From positions 164,448 to 228,447 of the forward strand of contig JAACQG010000006.1 in the NCBI GenBank assembly GCA_009995045.1: a DNA stretch of 64,000 nt. Direction: 5' to 3'. The translations under genes were made by a program, and so were the position numbers. Every line of letters begins with the position of its first letter. Within the stretch, counting starts at the first letter, position 1. Below the pieces are notes generated by a model. That model was not told where the DNA came from. It did not search any database and saw nothing but the letters and a program-made list of their open reading frames with translations. Positions 10,245 through 19,113 of the stretch are shown in pieces. Source of the stretch: Alphaproteobacteria bacterium. Its GTDB lineage: Bacteria > Pseudomonadota > Alphaproteobacteria > Micavibrionales > Micavibrionaceae.

Positions 10245-12341
10245 GTGAGAAAAATTATTACAACCATAGCATTAAGCATTACCGGCCTCGCTGCTGGCAT
10301 CATCACGATGCACTGCGCATATGCGCAAACACAACATTCAACGAATATATACGGAACGCTCGGCCTCAATACGATCCCGAATGCACGCATGGACGAAACA
10401 GGAACCATCCGCACACAAATCAGCCAACTTGACCCATATCTGCACGGTTTCATCGGCATACAAATCGCTGATCCGCTTTATATCGGCCTCCGCCAAAGCG
10501 CAGAATTTTCAAGCTTTAGCAACGACGCGAAACACCTATACCCGGGCATAGATGCCAAATTACGCCTGAACAAGGAAAGCGCGCACACACCCGAAATTGC
10601 ATTCGGCGTGCAATCCGGCCTTGGGCATAAGCGCCAATCTGGGGAATATCTCGCGCTCTCCAAACGCTATAAAGATTTGGATGTGACGGGCGGCATTGGT
10701 TGGGGGCGTTTTGCCTCCGCCGCGCATATCGACAATCCATTAAACGCAATCAGCAGCCATTTCGGCAAAGACAGACCCCTCGACGGCGAAACACCAACGA
10801 AGCCGCAAAATTGGTTAACCGGACAAGATATCGGTTTTTTCGCAGGGGCCGAATATTTCACCCCGATAAAAGGCCTATCCCTAAAAGCAGATTATGGCGG
10901 CGATGCTTATGAGGCCGAAAAAAACGCCTTTAATTTCCGCCCCGCCGCGCCATGGTCAATCGGCTTTAATTACAAGCCTTGGAATTTTTTAGATTTCGGC
11001 CTCGCCGCCCAAGGGACAGAGAAAATTATGGCGAGATTATCCCTTCAGGGAAATATCAAAAATTGGCGTCATCAATCCGCGAAATCAAAATCAAACACAC
11101 CGCTCGCCCCCTATCGCACAGACACCGAGACAACCACGCTCATCAGCCGCGACGCCGAGCGTGACCATCTCCATTTAAAAAACGTCACCGCCGATTATAA
11201 TATCGCCAGCGCGACCATCCAATATAACAACCACAATTCCGCGCCCAACCAACTGGGCAAAGCCCTCATCCATATGGCCAATAACGCAGGACAATATATC
11301 GAAGCCCTCAAACTCTCCCCCGTCGTAAACACCCTACGCGGCCCAAGCATCACATTCATGCGCCGCTCTATCGAAAGCGCATTTGCACATAACAACGGCA
11401 GCACCGACGAAATCTGGCACACCACTGCATTTAAACATGATTTCAGCGGCCTTCAAAAATACCGCATCAACGACTATAACGATTATGATTTCAAGGGCAT
11501 CAACGTCACCCTAGACAACCAAATAAGTCTATCCGAGGAAGACACCAGCCTCCTGCGCCGCACCTCGCTCATCGTAGAAACAACCGGCCCACATCATTTC
11601 AAATATTTCACCAGCGGCCTCGGCCTAAGGCTCAACCTTAGTGATAATATCGGCAAATTAAAACGCACGAGAGCGCGTAGAGCCACTCCGATAAAAAGTG
11701 ATGTCTATGATTTCGCTGATCGCTTCTTCGCGATTGATACCGCCTATATCGCCCTGCCCCATACCATCATGCCAAACCTGCATAGCAATCTAACGATGGG
11801 ATATCTGGATGAGAATTTTGCCGGTCTCGGCGGTGAAATCCTTTACCGCCCCTTTGATAAACGATACGCAATCGGCGCGGAAAGCTGGCTGGTCAAAAAA
11901 CGTGACCCTTATACTGTCGCAAATTTAGGAACACGCGACACATCCCTATTCTCAGGCAGCCTCAATGGCTGGTATGACATCCCCAAAGCCGATGTGGTTT
12001 TCGGGATCAAGGCCGGACGCTTACTCGCACAAGATGTCGGCGCAACCGCAACACTCACCAAAAACTTCAAAAGCGGCGCAACCCTCGAAGCTTACACGAG
12101 CATCTCTAACCAAGCCGACGCTGATCTCTTCGGCGGCACAACGCATACCGATCATGGCCTCCGGCTAAACATCCCGCTTGGTGGGTATAAATACCTGAAA
12201 AACGCCAATATCCGCGTAACCGCCGCCCCCTTTGGCAAAGATATCGCACAAAGCGTAGACAATCCCCTCCCCCTATACAAAGCCACCAACCAATTCTCCC
12301 TCTCCCACCTCGCCAAACATTGGGATGAGTTGAACGAATAA
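10245..12341 (+). CDS. YjbH-domain outer-membrane/envelope protein
   Basis: A 698-residue exported protein with a GTG start and a signal peptide ending about residue 27 (CAYA|Q). The mature part opens with NIYGTLGLNTIPNARM, the typical start of YjbH-domain proteins, which are predicted outer-membrane barrels linked to exopolysaccharide. Alternating hydrophobic strands run through the whole chain and the C-terminal portion has barrel-like repeats. It is transcribed away from the hybrid kinase across a 91-base gap, so the two may share control. It lacks the YjbEFG partners nearby. The exact role is not known; a link to capsule or polysaccharide export is inference from the family. Confidence 0.7.
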   Translation: MRKIITTIALSITGLAAGIITMHCAYAQTQHSTNIYGTLGLNTIPNARMDETGTIRTQISQLDPYLHGFIGIQIADPLYIGLRQSAEFSSFSNDAKHLYPGIDAKLRLNKESAHTPEIAFGVQSGLGHKRQSGEYLALSKRYKDLDVTGGIGWGRFASAAHIDNPLNAISSHFGKDRPLDGETPTKPQNWLTGQDIGFFAGAEYFTPIKGLSLKADYGGDAYEAEKNAFNFRPAAPWSIGFNYKPWNFLDFGLAAQGTEKIMARLSLQGNIKNWRHQSAKSKSNTPLAPYRTDTETTTLISRDAERDHLHLKNVTADYNIASATIQYNNHNSAPNQLGKALIHMANNAGQYIEALKLSPVVNTLRGPSITFMRRSIESAFAHNNGSTDEIWHTTAFKHDFSGLQKYRINDYNDYDFKGINVTLDNQISLSEEDTSLLRRTSLIVETTGPHHFKYFTSGLGLRLNLSDNIGKLKRTRARRATPIKSDVYDFADRFFAIDTAYIALPHTIMPNLHSNLTMGYLDENFAGLGGEILYRPFDKRYAIGAESWLVKKRDPYTVANLGTRDTSLFSGSLNGWYDIPKADVVFGIKAGRLLAQDVGATATLTKNFKSGATLEAYTSISNQADADLFGGTTHTDHGLRLNIPLGGYKYLKNANIRVTAAPFGKDIAQSVDNPLPLYKATNQFSLSHLAKHWDELNE

Positions 12342-12346
12342 AAAAA

Positions 12347-12376
12347 AGGCCATCTTCTGTGGGGAGAAGATGGCCT
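12347..12376. terminator. Rho-independent terminator between convergent genes
   Basis: A perfect 12-base stem (AGGCCATCTTCT with its complement) closes a 6-base loop. On the minus strand it is followed by seven T, which fits the end of the rluD transcript. On the plus strand it is followed by GTTAGTTTT, which could also serve the yjbH-type gene. Confidence 0.88.
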
Positions 12377-12582
12377 GTTAGTTTTGTATCAGATCGGATG
12401 AAGCTAAATGAAAAACCTGACACTTTTCTACGTAATCAAATCAAAAAATATAATCTTTCTATGCTACAGGCTCACCAGCCCGTAAATTTTTTTCCCTATA
12501 TCTGCGCCTAATTTCTGTTCCAAATTGGCGCTGTCCCTAATGCTTTTTTCACTGGCCTATAACTAAACCTTATACTTTTATA

Positions 12583-12602
12583 TTACATAAAATTTTATGT
12601 AA
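12583..12602. repeat. Perfect 20-base AT palindrome
   Basis: TTACATAAAATTTTATGTAA reads the same on both strands. Its core is closely related to the 13-base motif found at four other places in the window. It may be a binding site for a dimeric regulator, but it lies in a convergent gap where no start codon follows closely. Confidence 0.5.
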
Positions 12603-12615
12603 ACACAACAATATT

Positions 12616-12628
12616 ATGTAAAATTTTA
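12616..12628 (+). repeat. Copy 1 of recurring 13-base motif ATGTAAAATTTTA
   Basis: Lies 13 bases after the 20-base palindrome. The same 13 bases occur exactly at 19101-19113 (reverse strand), 30269-30281 and 43370-43382. Confidence 0.5.
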
Positions 12629-12653
12629 GATAAATTTACAACCACACTGAAAG

Positions 12654-13625
12654 TTATAATAATTTCAATAGATTAACATAATCATCCGGCAAACTCTGCT
12701 CAAAATGCATAGTCTCTTCCGTGATCGGATGGATAAAAGAAATCGCCCCCGCATGAAGCGCTTGGCGACCAAAGCTTAAGACCTGCTCTTGCGCGTCATC
12801 ATCCATGCCATGCTTTTTCATCGCCGCTTTTAATGCTGTTAATTGCGGCCCATACATAGGATCACCCACCAAAGGATTTTTGATCGCCGCCATATGCACG
12901 CGGATTTGATGCGTTCTACCGCTCTCTAACTTGCACTCAACCAGAGAAAAATAGCCGCCGAAATCTTTTTCAACCATATAATATGTCTTCGCCGTCTTGG
13001 CTTGGCGTACATTCACGGCCACCTTAAGGCGGTTACGCGGATCACGTCCCATGGGCAAATCAACATGCCCCTTTATCGGCATAGGCACACCGAGCAATAA
13101 CGCCTTATAAACACGGCTCAAACTACGATCCTCAAGCTGCGCTGATAAGCCTTTATGCGCCTTATCATGCTTGGCAACGACCATAAGCCCTGTCGTATCC
13201 TTATCTAGCCGATGCACAATCCCCGGCCGCATAACGCCGCCGATGCCCGAAAGCTCGTCACCACAATGATGAAGCAGCGCATTGACCAGCGTCCCTGAAT
13301 GATTTCCCGCGCCCGGATGCACAACCAATCCCGCTTGCTTATTGATCACCAACAAATCAGCATCTTCATACACGATATCAAGCGCGATATCCTCTGGCTC
13401 CGGCTCCGCGGAGACCGCGTCAGGAACAGTCAGAACAAGCTTATCCCCCTCGCTCAACTTCCACGATGCCTTGGTAAAAACCTGTCCGTTTAATGTCACC
13501 GCGCCGCTTTCAATCAAAGCCTGTATCCGTGAACGCGAATAATCGCTTTGTATCTGCGCAAGTGTTTTATCCAGACGATCCCCTGAATCAAAATCGTCAA
13601 TATCAAATTCTAAAATAATACTCAT
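12654..13625 (-). CDS. rluD: Ribosomal large-subunit pseudouridine synthase RluD
   Basis: A 323-residue cytoplasmic enzyme that turns uridines in helix 69 of 23S rRNA into pseudouridine. An S4-like RNA-binding domain is at about 15-75 and the catalytic core has HRLDKDTTG with the catalytic aspartate D141. The later motifs LESGRTHQIRVH and VGDPMYG are intact. Its start codon overlaps the stop of the gene upstream as ATGA, so it is translationally coupled to an exported protein of unrelated type. RluD is favoured over RluC because of the full-length S4 domain and overall likeness. Confidence 0.9.
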   Translation of the reverse strand: MSIILEFDIDDFDSGDRLDKTLAQIQSDYSRSRIQALIESGAVTLNGQVFTKASWKLSEGDKLVLTVPDAVSAEPEPEDIALDIVYEDADLLVINKQAGLVVHPGAGNHSGTLVNALLHHCGDELSGIGGVMRPGIVHRLDKDTTGLMVVAKHDKAHKGLSAQLEDRSLSRVYKALLLGVPMPIKGHVDLPMGRDPRNRLKVAVNVRQAKTAKTYYMVEKDFGGYFSLVECKLESGRTHQIRVHMAAIKNPLVGDPMYGPQLTALKAAMKKHGMDDDAQEQVLSFGRQALHAGAISFIHPITEETMHFEQSLPDDYVNLLKLL

Positions 13626-15001
13626 AAGGAATTCAGCACACGCTCTTTCTTTGGCTTACAGGGGTCAATGTAGCTATCGACTTTCGGGGTCGCAATGATC
13701 CACCCCTCGTTACTGCGCTTTTCTATCGGTTTACCCGCTTCGGCCTTCGCACCGTCACCTGATACCACATCATTCTCTTGCTGATAAGCAATTTGCGTCG
13801 TACCGACCATAATACGTTCCCCCGACGGCCCAAGCACGAAATCATGGACATCCGCAATTTCTCCTTGGAAATAGGCCTGCGAGTCAAAAACAACGCCGCG
13901 TGGGTTTAATGTCACAACACGGGCATAATCTTTAACGACCTCCCCCTCTTCCGCGAAAGTGCTCTTAATGGGTTTAGCGTCAATCATCACGGAAATCACA
14001 TCATCCTTATTCACCATCAACCCTTTGCCCGTATAGTCCATATCATTGGTAAAATAACGCTGCCATTGCATCTCGCCATTATCACCCGCCACACGCATAA
14101 GCCATCCTGCCTTTAACGGGTCTTCTTGCCCCGGCAAAGCTGTCCCTAACACAGCAATACTGCCATCGCTCATCTGCGCCACCTTGGTTAATTCCGCCCC
14201 GACACCGCGCGGATATTGCCGCTGCCAATCGATCCCCCCCCTTTCATCAACCTTCAAAAGCCAGCCAGTCTTACGATCACGGGCATTATTCACATACCCC
14301 GTAGCCAGATAACGTCCGTCTTTTGATGGAGTAATTGAATAAAGCCCATTATCAGGGCCAGGGTTAAACGCACGTTTTGATATCACCTGCATCTTGGAAT
14401 TTAAGCGATAAAACTCACTAAAACGTGGCGCAGCGGATCGTTTATCCTCAACACTTGCCGCCATCACCAATCCTTTACCATCGGGCGCTAATGCAACACT
14501 GCCATAAACAAAAGATCCGTTTTTATGACGAAATGTCTTCTCGCGGCGCAACGCCCCGCGTCCGTCAAATACACCAATCCAAAGCGATGAAATCTCTTTC
14601 GCCTCCTGAATACGTGCAAGCACCATGTAATCATCACCATAACGATGAACGCTCAAAATATTATCCAAGCCTTTAACTTTGCGCTTGGTTTCCCAAGCAA
14701 CGCGTCCGCGGCGATCAATTTCTTGCAATGTTAAATCCGGATATGCCTGCCCCAGCGATCCACGCGTACCTGCCACATACATGTTAGCATTCTCCATCGC
14801 AACCGCCGCGCCATAACGCTCATCGTGATCCTCATCACCATGCACGCCATCCCAAATGGCAAAAGCGCCAATCTCCGCCTCACGCAACTTTAATATAGCC
14901 TCAACATCAAAATCACAGCGCTGCGCACGCGCTTGCAACGGAACCAGCGCCCCGATTGTGACCGCACACATAACGCATAAATTTGTGATCATTGTTTTCA
15001 T
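13622..15001 (-). CDS. Exported beta-propeller-like protein of unknown function
   Basis: A 459-residue protein with a signal peptide (MKTMITNLC start, cleavage near ARA|Q at 26). The mature part has repeated strand patterns of the kind seen in WD/PQQ-like propellers (GRVAWETKRKV, GGIDWQRQYP, GEMQWQRYFTND), each with a conserved W near a short strand end. An open frame continues upstream to 15217, but that part overlaps the divergent glycosyltransferase gene and lacks signal-peptide logic, so the ATG at 15001 is preferred. It is translationally coupled to rluD by ATGA. I do not recognise a named family; a periplasmic scaffold or binding role is inference. Confidence 0.6.
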   Translation of the reverse strand: MKTMITNLCVMCAVTIGALVPLQARAQRCDFDVEAILKLREAEIGAFAIWDGVHGDEDHDERYGAAVAMENANMYVAGTRGSLGQAYPDLTLQEIDRRGRVAWETKRKVKGLDNILSVHRYGDDYMVLARIQEAKEISSLWIGVFDGRGALRREKTFRHKNGSFVYGSVALAPDGKGLVMAASVEDKRSAAPRFSEFYRLNSKMQVISKRAFNPGPDNGLYSITPSKDGRYLATGYVNNARDRKTGWLLKVDERGGIDWQRQYPRGVGAELTKVAQMSDGSIAVLGTALPGQEDPLKAGWLMRVAGDNGEMQWQRYFTNDMDYTGKGLMVNKDDVISVMIDAKPIKSTFAEEGEVVKDYARVVTLNPRGVVFDSQAYFQGEIADVHDFVLGPSGERIMVGTTQIAYQQENDVVSGDGAKAEAGKPIEKRSNEGWIIATPKVDSYIDPCKPKKERVLNSL

Positions 15002-15056
15002 ACCAATACAGTGTAAGATTGACGCACATAAAAGTCTATGCCAGTAAATCAAGTTC

Positions 15057-16145
15057 ATGCAAACAAACCACGCCCCATTAAAAATCCTTATCATCAGCGA
15101 TGCATGGCATCCGCAGCTGAACGGCGTTGTGCGCACATACGAACATTTAATTGAAGAGCTGGAAAAACGTGGCCATATAGTAAAAGTCATCGGCCCAAGT
15201 GATTTCCCGTGCACCATCCCAACCCCGGGCTATCGCGAAATCAAACTCGCCATCGCACCATATAAACACCTCAAAAGGCTAATCGATGATTTCGCGCCGA
15301 ACCGTATCCATATCGCAACCGAAGGGCCACTAGGCTGGGCCGCGCGCAAATACTGCAAGAAACATGGCCGCCAATTTTCAACCTCGTTCCATACGCTCTT
15401 TCCCGATTATGTCGCAAAGCGGGCCGCGAAATATCTACCCTTTTTATACAAACCAGCCCATGCAATCGCCAAATCCATCATCCGCCACTTTCACCAACCC
15501 TCCATCGTTATGATGGTCGCCACCCAAAGCTTAGAAGACACATTGCGCGAATGGGGCTTCACCCCCGCAATCATGCGCCTCACACGCGGTGCAAAAATTG
15601 ATACCTTTTCACCCGGTGAAAAAACCAAATTCAAAGACCTCCAATCGCCCATCGCATTATATGTTGGACGCATCGCGATTGAAAAAAACATCGAAGCCTT
15701 CCTCAGCATGCAATGGCAGGGCGAAAAAGTCATTATCGGCGAAGGCCCGGCCAAAGCAGAGCTAGAAGCAAAATACCCGAGCGCTCATTTCCTTGGCAAA
15801 AAAACGGGGAACGAGCTCGCCGAATATTATCGCTCCGCCGATGTCTTTGTCTTTCCATCACGCACCGACACATTCGGCATGGTTTTAATCGAAGCCCTTG
15901 CATGTGGCACACCTGTCGCAGCCTATAACGTCACTGGCCCCAAAGACATCATCACGCAAGACTATCTCGGCGCACTCAACGCAGACCTAAGCAAGGCTGC
16001 TCTTAACGCCCTAACACATGGAACTGCGCAAGAACGCGCCAACCACATTGCCCAACATTACACATGGGAAACAGCCGCACAGCAATTTGAAACCGCCCTA
16101 ACCGTCCCCATTATCAATGGTAAAATAATTGCAAACGGGTCATAA
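15057..16145 (+). CDS. GT4 family glycosyltransferase (mannosyltransferase-like)
   Basis: A 362-residue GT-B fold enzyme. The N-terminal motif SDAWHPQLNGVVRTYEHL and the C-terminal VFPSRTDTFGMVLIEALACGTPV segment with the EX7E motif are typical of GT4 enzymes close to GDP-mannose-dependent alpha-mannosyltransferases of the MgtA type. It probably adds a sugar to a lipid or glycan on the inner face of the membrane. It is divergent from the exported propeller gene with a 55-base gap. The donor and acceptor are inferred from likeness, not visible. Confidence 0.78.
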   Translation: MQTNHAPLKILIISDAWHPQLNGVVRTYEHLIEELEKRGHIVKVIGPSDFPCTIPTPGYREIKLAIAPYKHLKRLIDDFAPNRIHIATEGPLGWAARKYCKKHGRQFSTSFHTLFPDYVAKRAAKYLPFLYKPAHAIAKSIIRHFHQPSIVMMVATQSLEDTLREWGFTPAIMRLTRGAKIDTFSPGEKTKFKDLQSPIALYVGRIAIEKNIEAFLSMQWQGEKVIIGEGPAKAELEAKYPSAHFLGKKTGNELAEYYRSADVFVFPSRTDTFGMVLIEALACGTPVAAYNVTGPKDIITQDYLGALNADLSKAALNALTHGTAQERANHIAQHYTWETAAQQFETALTVPIINGKIIANGS

Positions 16146-16199
16146 TAAAGATACAAACGAATGCTCAATCAATACATGAGCTATAAGGAACACTCTGAA

Positions 16200-16565
16200 A
16201 TGGCAAACATCCTCATCGCTGAAGACGACACCTCAATGCTCGGCTTTCTAAAGCTTGCATTGGAAAAAGCAGGCCACACCGTGACCGACAAAACAAATGG
16301 TGTAGACGCGCTTGAAACACTTAAAAATGAAAACGCCGTATTCGACCTTTTATTAACCGACATCGTTATGCCCGGCATGGATGGTATCGAATTATCTCAA
16401 CAAGCCACCAAATTCCAGCCTGAGTTGAAGGTCATGTTTATAACCGGATTTTCCGCTGTCGCTGTGGGCCGCGAAGACATCAAAGAAGACAAAGCAAAAG
16501 TCCTCTCCAAACCATTCCACCTCAACGATTTGGTTGAACAGGTCGAAACACTTCTAGCTGCCTAA
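16200..16565 (+). CDS. cpdR: CpdR-like single-domain response regulator
   Basis: A 121-residue receiver. The acidic pair is D9/D10, the acceptor D54 (LTDIVMPGMDG), and K104 sits in VLSKPFHL. The FITGFSAVA segment and the LVEQVETLLAA end match CpdR, which in Caulobacter controls ClpXP-dependent proteolysis in the cell cycle when unphosphorylated and is itself degraded through its C-terminal alanines. The two terminal alanines are present here. The ATG at 16200 gives the normal CpdR length; an in-frame ATG at 16161 would add 13 residues that do not fit the family. No other cell-cycle gene is adjacent. Confidence 0.85.
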   Translation: MANILIAEDDTSMLGFLKLALEKAGHTVTDKTNGVDALETLKNENAVFDLLLTDIVMPGMDGIELSQQATKFQPELKVMFITGFSAVAVGREDIKEDKAKVLSKPFHLNDLVEQVETLLAA

Positions 16566-16621
16566 ATAAAACGCTTGAAATATCAACGCGGAAAGATTAT
16601 TTATTACCCAACCGTGAAAGT

Positions 16622-16696
16622 GGGCGGTTAGCTCAGTGGTAGAGCACTTGCTCGACACGCAAGGGGTCACAGGTTCAAGTCCCGTACCGCCCACCA
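16622..16696 (+). tRNA. tRNA-Val (anticodon GAC), with C33 and an A-C mismatch
   Basis: The full cloverleaf is present with an encoded CCA end. The acceptor stem GGGCGGT pairs perfectly with ACCGCCC, the D stem GCTC with GAGC, and the anticodon stem CTTGC with GCAAG. The 7-base loop is TCGACAC, so the anticodon is GAC (16654-16656), read as valine. Position 33 is C (16653), where nearly all tRNAs have U. The T stem ACAGG faces CCCGT, leaving one A-C mismatch at the middle pair. Both oddities are unusual for a working tRNA, but the rest of the structure is intact. Confidence 0.88.
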
Positions 16697-16716
16697 TTTT
16701 TCCAAACACCATAAAC

Positions 16717-16745
16717 TTGACACACCCCTCATAAAATGTGAAATA
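16717..16745 (+). promoter_or_regulatory. Candidate promoter of the queCDEF operon
   Basis: A perfect TTGACA at 16717-16722 is followed after 17 bases by GAAATA at 16740-16745, a weak -10 box. It lies between the tRNA and the preQ1 riboswitch and would start a leader of about 75 bases that contains the riboswitch. Confidence 0.45.
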
Positions 16746-16775
16746 AGGGCACGTTAAACGTGGCATAATGCCAAA

Positions 16776-16817
16776 GCCGGTCGCAGAATTCCTACCCGGC
16801 GTACAGAGAAAACAAGG
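16776..16817 (+). promoter_or_regulatory. PreQ1-I riboswitch controlling queC translation
   Basis: A GCCGG/CCGGC stem (16776-16780 with 16796-16800) encloses a loop beginning TCGCAG, followed by an A-rich tail AGAAAACAAGG that contains the ribosome site of queC. This matches the known preQ1-I pattern of Thermoanaerobacter (stem, TCGCAG loop, AAAACAAGG tail). In that class the tail pairs with the loop when preQ1 is bound, hiding AAGG and stopping translation. The genes behind it make preQ1, which fits feedback control. The fold was read by eye. Confidence 0.83.
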
Positions 16818-16822
16818 AAACC

Positions 16823-17533
16823 ATGATGAAAACCCTCGTTGTCTGCTCCGGCGGGCTAGATTCAGTGACATTGGCCTATAAAGTCGCACGCGAACATACA
16901 TTGAGCGCGCTCGTCTCTTTCGACTACGGACAGCGCCACAAAAAAGAACTATCCTTCGCCGCCAATATTGCCGAAACACTCGCTGTCCCGCACATGATCA
17001 TCGACATCTCAAACGCCGGCGCACAACTTAACGGCTCTGCACTGACTGATAATATCGTTGTGCCCGACGGTCATTACGCAGAAAACTCCATGAAAGCCAC
17101 AGTCGTGCCCAACCGTAACGCAATCATGCTCAGCATCGCATATGGCATCGCCTCCGCTCAAAACCTCGACACGGTTGCAACTGCCGTCCATGGCGGTGAT
17201 CACTTCATCTACCCTGATTGTCGTCCCGCGTTTATCAAAAGCTTTGAAACCATGCAAAACCATGCCCTTGAAGGTCTATCATCCATAAAACTCTACACCC
17301 CGTTTTTGGAAACCGACAAAACCGAAATCGCCCGCGAAGCAGCCCGCCTTATCGTGCCCATCGAAAAAACATGGTCTTGCTATAAAGGCGGAGATATTCA
17401 TTGCGGTCGTTGCGGCACATGCGTTGAACGCATCGAAGCCTGCCACCTTGCGGGGGTATATGACCCCACCCAATACGAAGATCCCAATTTCTGGCAAAGC
17501 GCCATAGAAACGCATAACAAAGGAGCGGCATAA
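16823..17533 (+). CDS. queC: 7-cyano-7-deazaguanine synthase QueC
   Basis: A 236-residue cytoplasmic enzyme that turns 7-carboxy-7-deazaguanine into preQ0 using ATP and ammonia. The ATP loop SGGLDS is at 9-14, and the C-terminal zinc cluster CYKGGDIHCGRCGTC carries the four cysteines of the family. It is the first gene of a four-gene run and lies directly behind a preQ1 riboswitch whose tail supplies its ribosome site. Start is the first of two adjacent ATG codons. Its stop overlaps the queD start as TAATG. Confidence 0.95.
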   Translation: MMKTLVVCSGGLDSVTLAYKVAREHTLSALVSFDYGQRHKKELSFAANIAETLAVPHMIIDISNAGAQLNGSALTDNIVVPDGHYAENSMKATVVPNRNAIMLSIAYGIASAQNLDTVATAVHGGDHFIYPDCRPAFIKSFETMQNHALEGLSSIKLYTPFLETDKTEIAREAARLIVPIEKTWSCYKGGDIHCGRCGTCVERIEACHLAGVYDPTQYEDPNFWQSAIETHNKGAA

Positions 17534-17892
17534 TGTTTACAATCTCCAAGGAATACCATTTCTCGGCCTCTCACGTCTTACATGGCCTCGCCGAAGATCA
17601 CCCCTGTTCACGCCTGCATGGGCATAATTATATCGTCGAAGTAGAGCTTCAATCAGAGACATTAGACGATACCGGATTCGTGCGTGACTACCGCGAGCTA
17701 GATGCGCTTAAACACTATATAGACACCGAAATCGACCATCGCCATCTCAATGAGGTGCTCGGCGAAAACAACACAACTGCCGAACAAATCGCCAAGCATA
17801 TCTATGATTGGAGCAAAGCGCGCTGGAGCGAAGTCTCCGCCGTGCGCGTACGCGAGACACCAAAAACCACCGCAGAATATAGGCCATCATAA
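17533..17892 (+). CDS. queD: 6-carboxy-tetrahydropterin synthase QueD
   Basis: A 119-residue enzyme of the PTPS fold that converts dihydroneopterin triphosphate to 6-carboxytetrahydropterin, the second dedicated step of queuosine synthesis. Zinc histidines are H14, H29 and H31, and the catalytic cysteine is C25 in CSRLHGH. The start overlaps the queC stop by one base and queE follows after one base. Overlaps throughout the run indicate one transcript. Confidence 0.94.
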   Translation: MFTISKEYHFSASHVLHGLAEDHPCSRLHGHNYIVEVELQSETLDDTGFVRDYRELDALKHYIDTEIDHRHLNEVLGENNTTAEQIAKHIYDWSKARWSEVSAVRVRETPKTTAEYRPS

Positions 17893-17893
17893 C

Positions 17894-18592
17894 ATGATCC
17901 GTATCAGCGAAATCTTCGGCCCCACCATCCAAGGAGAAGGCGCATTAATCGGTCAACCAACCGTATTTGTGCGCACAGGCGGCTGCGATTATCGCTGTTC
18001 TTGGTGTGACACGCTCTACGCGGTGGAAAGCAAATATCGCCACGATTGGAACCCCATGAGCGCCCAAGACATCATGACAAAGGTAAAATCCCTCTCCAAT
18101 AACAAGCCACTGACAATATCCCTATCGGGCGGAAACCCGGCAACGCAGCCATGCGGTGATCTCATACCCCTCGGTCAAAAGGACCAATATCGCTTCGCCC
18201 TCGAAACCCAAGGATCAATCGCGCAAGACTGGTTCAAAGACCTCAACGTGCTCACCCTATCGCCCAAACCGCCATCAAGCGGCATGGAAACCAATTGGGA
18301 TATGTTCGATGAATGCATCACAGCCGCAGGTGAAAAACCAGAAATCGCTTTAAAGATCGTAGTCTTTGACGATAAAGATTATGCCTACGCTCAAAACGCC
18401 GCCGCAAGATACCCTGCCCTGCCTCTTTACCTTCAACCGGGAAATCACCAAGTCAATGGCATCGCCGACATGGACGGGCTGAACCAACGCCTGCAATGGC
18501 TCGCTGATAAAGTAACCAACGATGATTGGTATGACGCTCGCGTTTTACCACAACTCCATGTTTTAATCTGGGGCAATGAAAGAGGCGTCTAA
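17894..18592 (+). CDS. queE: 7-carboxy-7-deazaguanine synthase QueE
   Basis: A 232-residue radical SAM enzyme that makes 7-carboxy-7-deazaguanine from carboxytetrahydropterin. The iron-sulfur cysteines are C31, C35 and C38 (CDYRCSWCD), the canonical CxxxCxxC spacing, and a glycine-rich LSGGNPA follows for SAM binding. I placed the start at 17894 because the [16 protein letters not shown] start is the family N-terminus; upstream in-frame codons lie inside queD. It is the third gene of the operon. Confidence 0.94.
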   Translation: MIRISEIFGPTIQGEGALIGQPTVFVRTGGCDYRCSWCDTLYAVESKYRHDWNPMSAQDIMTKVKSLSNNKPLTISLSGGNPATQPCGDLIPLGQKDQYRFALETQGSIAQDWFKDLNVLTLSPKPPSSGMETNWDMFDECITAAGEKPEIALKIVVFDDKDYAYAQNAAARYPALPLYLQPGNHQVNGIADMDGLNQRLQWLADKVTNDDWYDARVLPQLHVLIWGNERGV

Positions 18593-18625
18593 TAAACTAA
18601 AGGCATCACACAAGGAACATAAGAA

Positions 18626-19090
18626 ATGACAAAAGACATATACAAAGACCTAACCCAACTCGGCGGCGCAAACACAGTCGCAAACACCCCCGATGAAGCC
18701 ATCCTAGAGCGCGTGCCAAATCCGCATAAAGGATCAGATTACGCCGTGCGCTTCACCGCACCAGAATTCACCTCCATCTGTCCACTCACCGGACAACCCG
18801 ATTTCGCGCATCTTGTGTTGGATTATGTCCCCGATGAATGGCTTGTGGAAAGCAAATCACTAAAGCTCTTCCTAACATCCTTTCGCAATCATGGCGATTT
18901 CCACGAAGCATGCACAGTATCAATCGCCAAGCGTATCGCTGAAATCACCAAGCCAAAATGGCTGAGACTAGGCGGATACTGGTATCCACGCGGCGGCATT
19001 CCAATTGATATTTTCTACCAAGAAGGCGAACTGACGAAAAGCGTTTGGATCCCTGAACAAGGTGTCGCCAATTATCGCGGGCGCGGATAA
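18626..19090 (+). CDS. queF: NADPH-dependent preQ0 reductase QueF
   Basis: A 154-residue short-type QueF that reduces the nitrile of preQ0 to the amine of preQ1. The catalytic cysteine is C52 with D59 in [11 protein letters not shown], and the NADPH motif ESKSLK is at 75-80. It lies 33 bases after queE with its own ribosome site (AAGGAACA). Together queC-D-E-F run from a carboxypterin precursor to preQ1; tgt and queA, the later steps, are not in the window. Confidence 0.95.
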   Translation: MTKDIYKDLTQLGGANTVANTPDEAILERVPNPHKGSDYAVRFTAPEFTSICPLTGQPDFAHLVLDYVPDEWLVESKSLKLFLTSFRNHGDFHEACTVSIAKRIAEITKPKWLRLGGYWYPRGGIPIDIFYQEGELTKSVWIPEQGVANYRGRG

Positions 19091-19100
19091 CAACACATAA

Positions 19101-19113
19101 TAAAATTTTACAT
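19101..19113 (-). repeat. Copy 2 of recurring 13-base motif (reverse strand)
   Basis: TAAAATTTTACAT here is the reverse complement of the motif. It lies 102 bases before the start of the pilus N-domain gene at 19215 and 11 bases after the queF stop, so it could sit in a promoter region. Confidence 0.5.

Larger units (their letters stand above)
12342..12653. other. 312-base gap between yjbH-type gene and rluD
   Basis: The gap holds a strong terminator hairpin near 12347-12376, then AT-rich sequence with a perfect 20-base palindrome at 12583-12602 and one copy of a recurring 13-base motif at 12616-12628. Both flanking genes end into it (convergent), so the palindrome does not sit in an obvious promoter. 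I see no convincing coding frame or RNA gene. Confidence 0.6.

Noticed and set aside
15002-15217. Longer N-terminus for the exported propeller protein
   Set aside because: It would overlap the divergent glycosyltransferase start and lose the signal peptide at the N-terminus.
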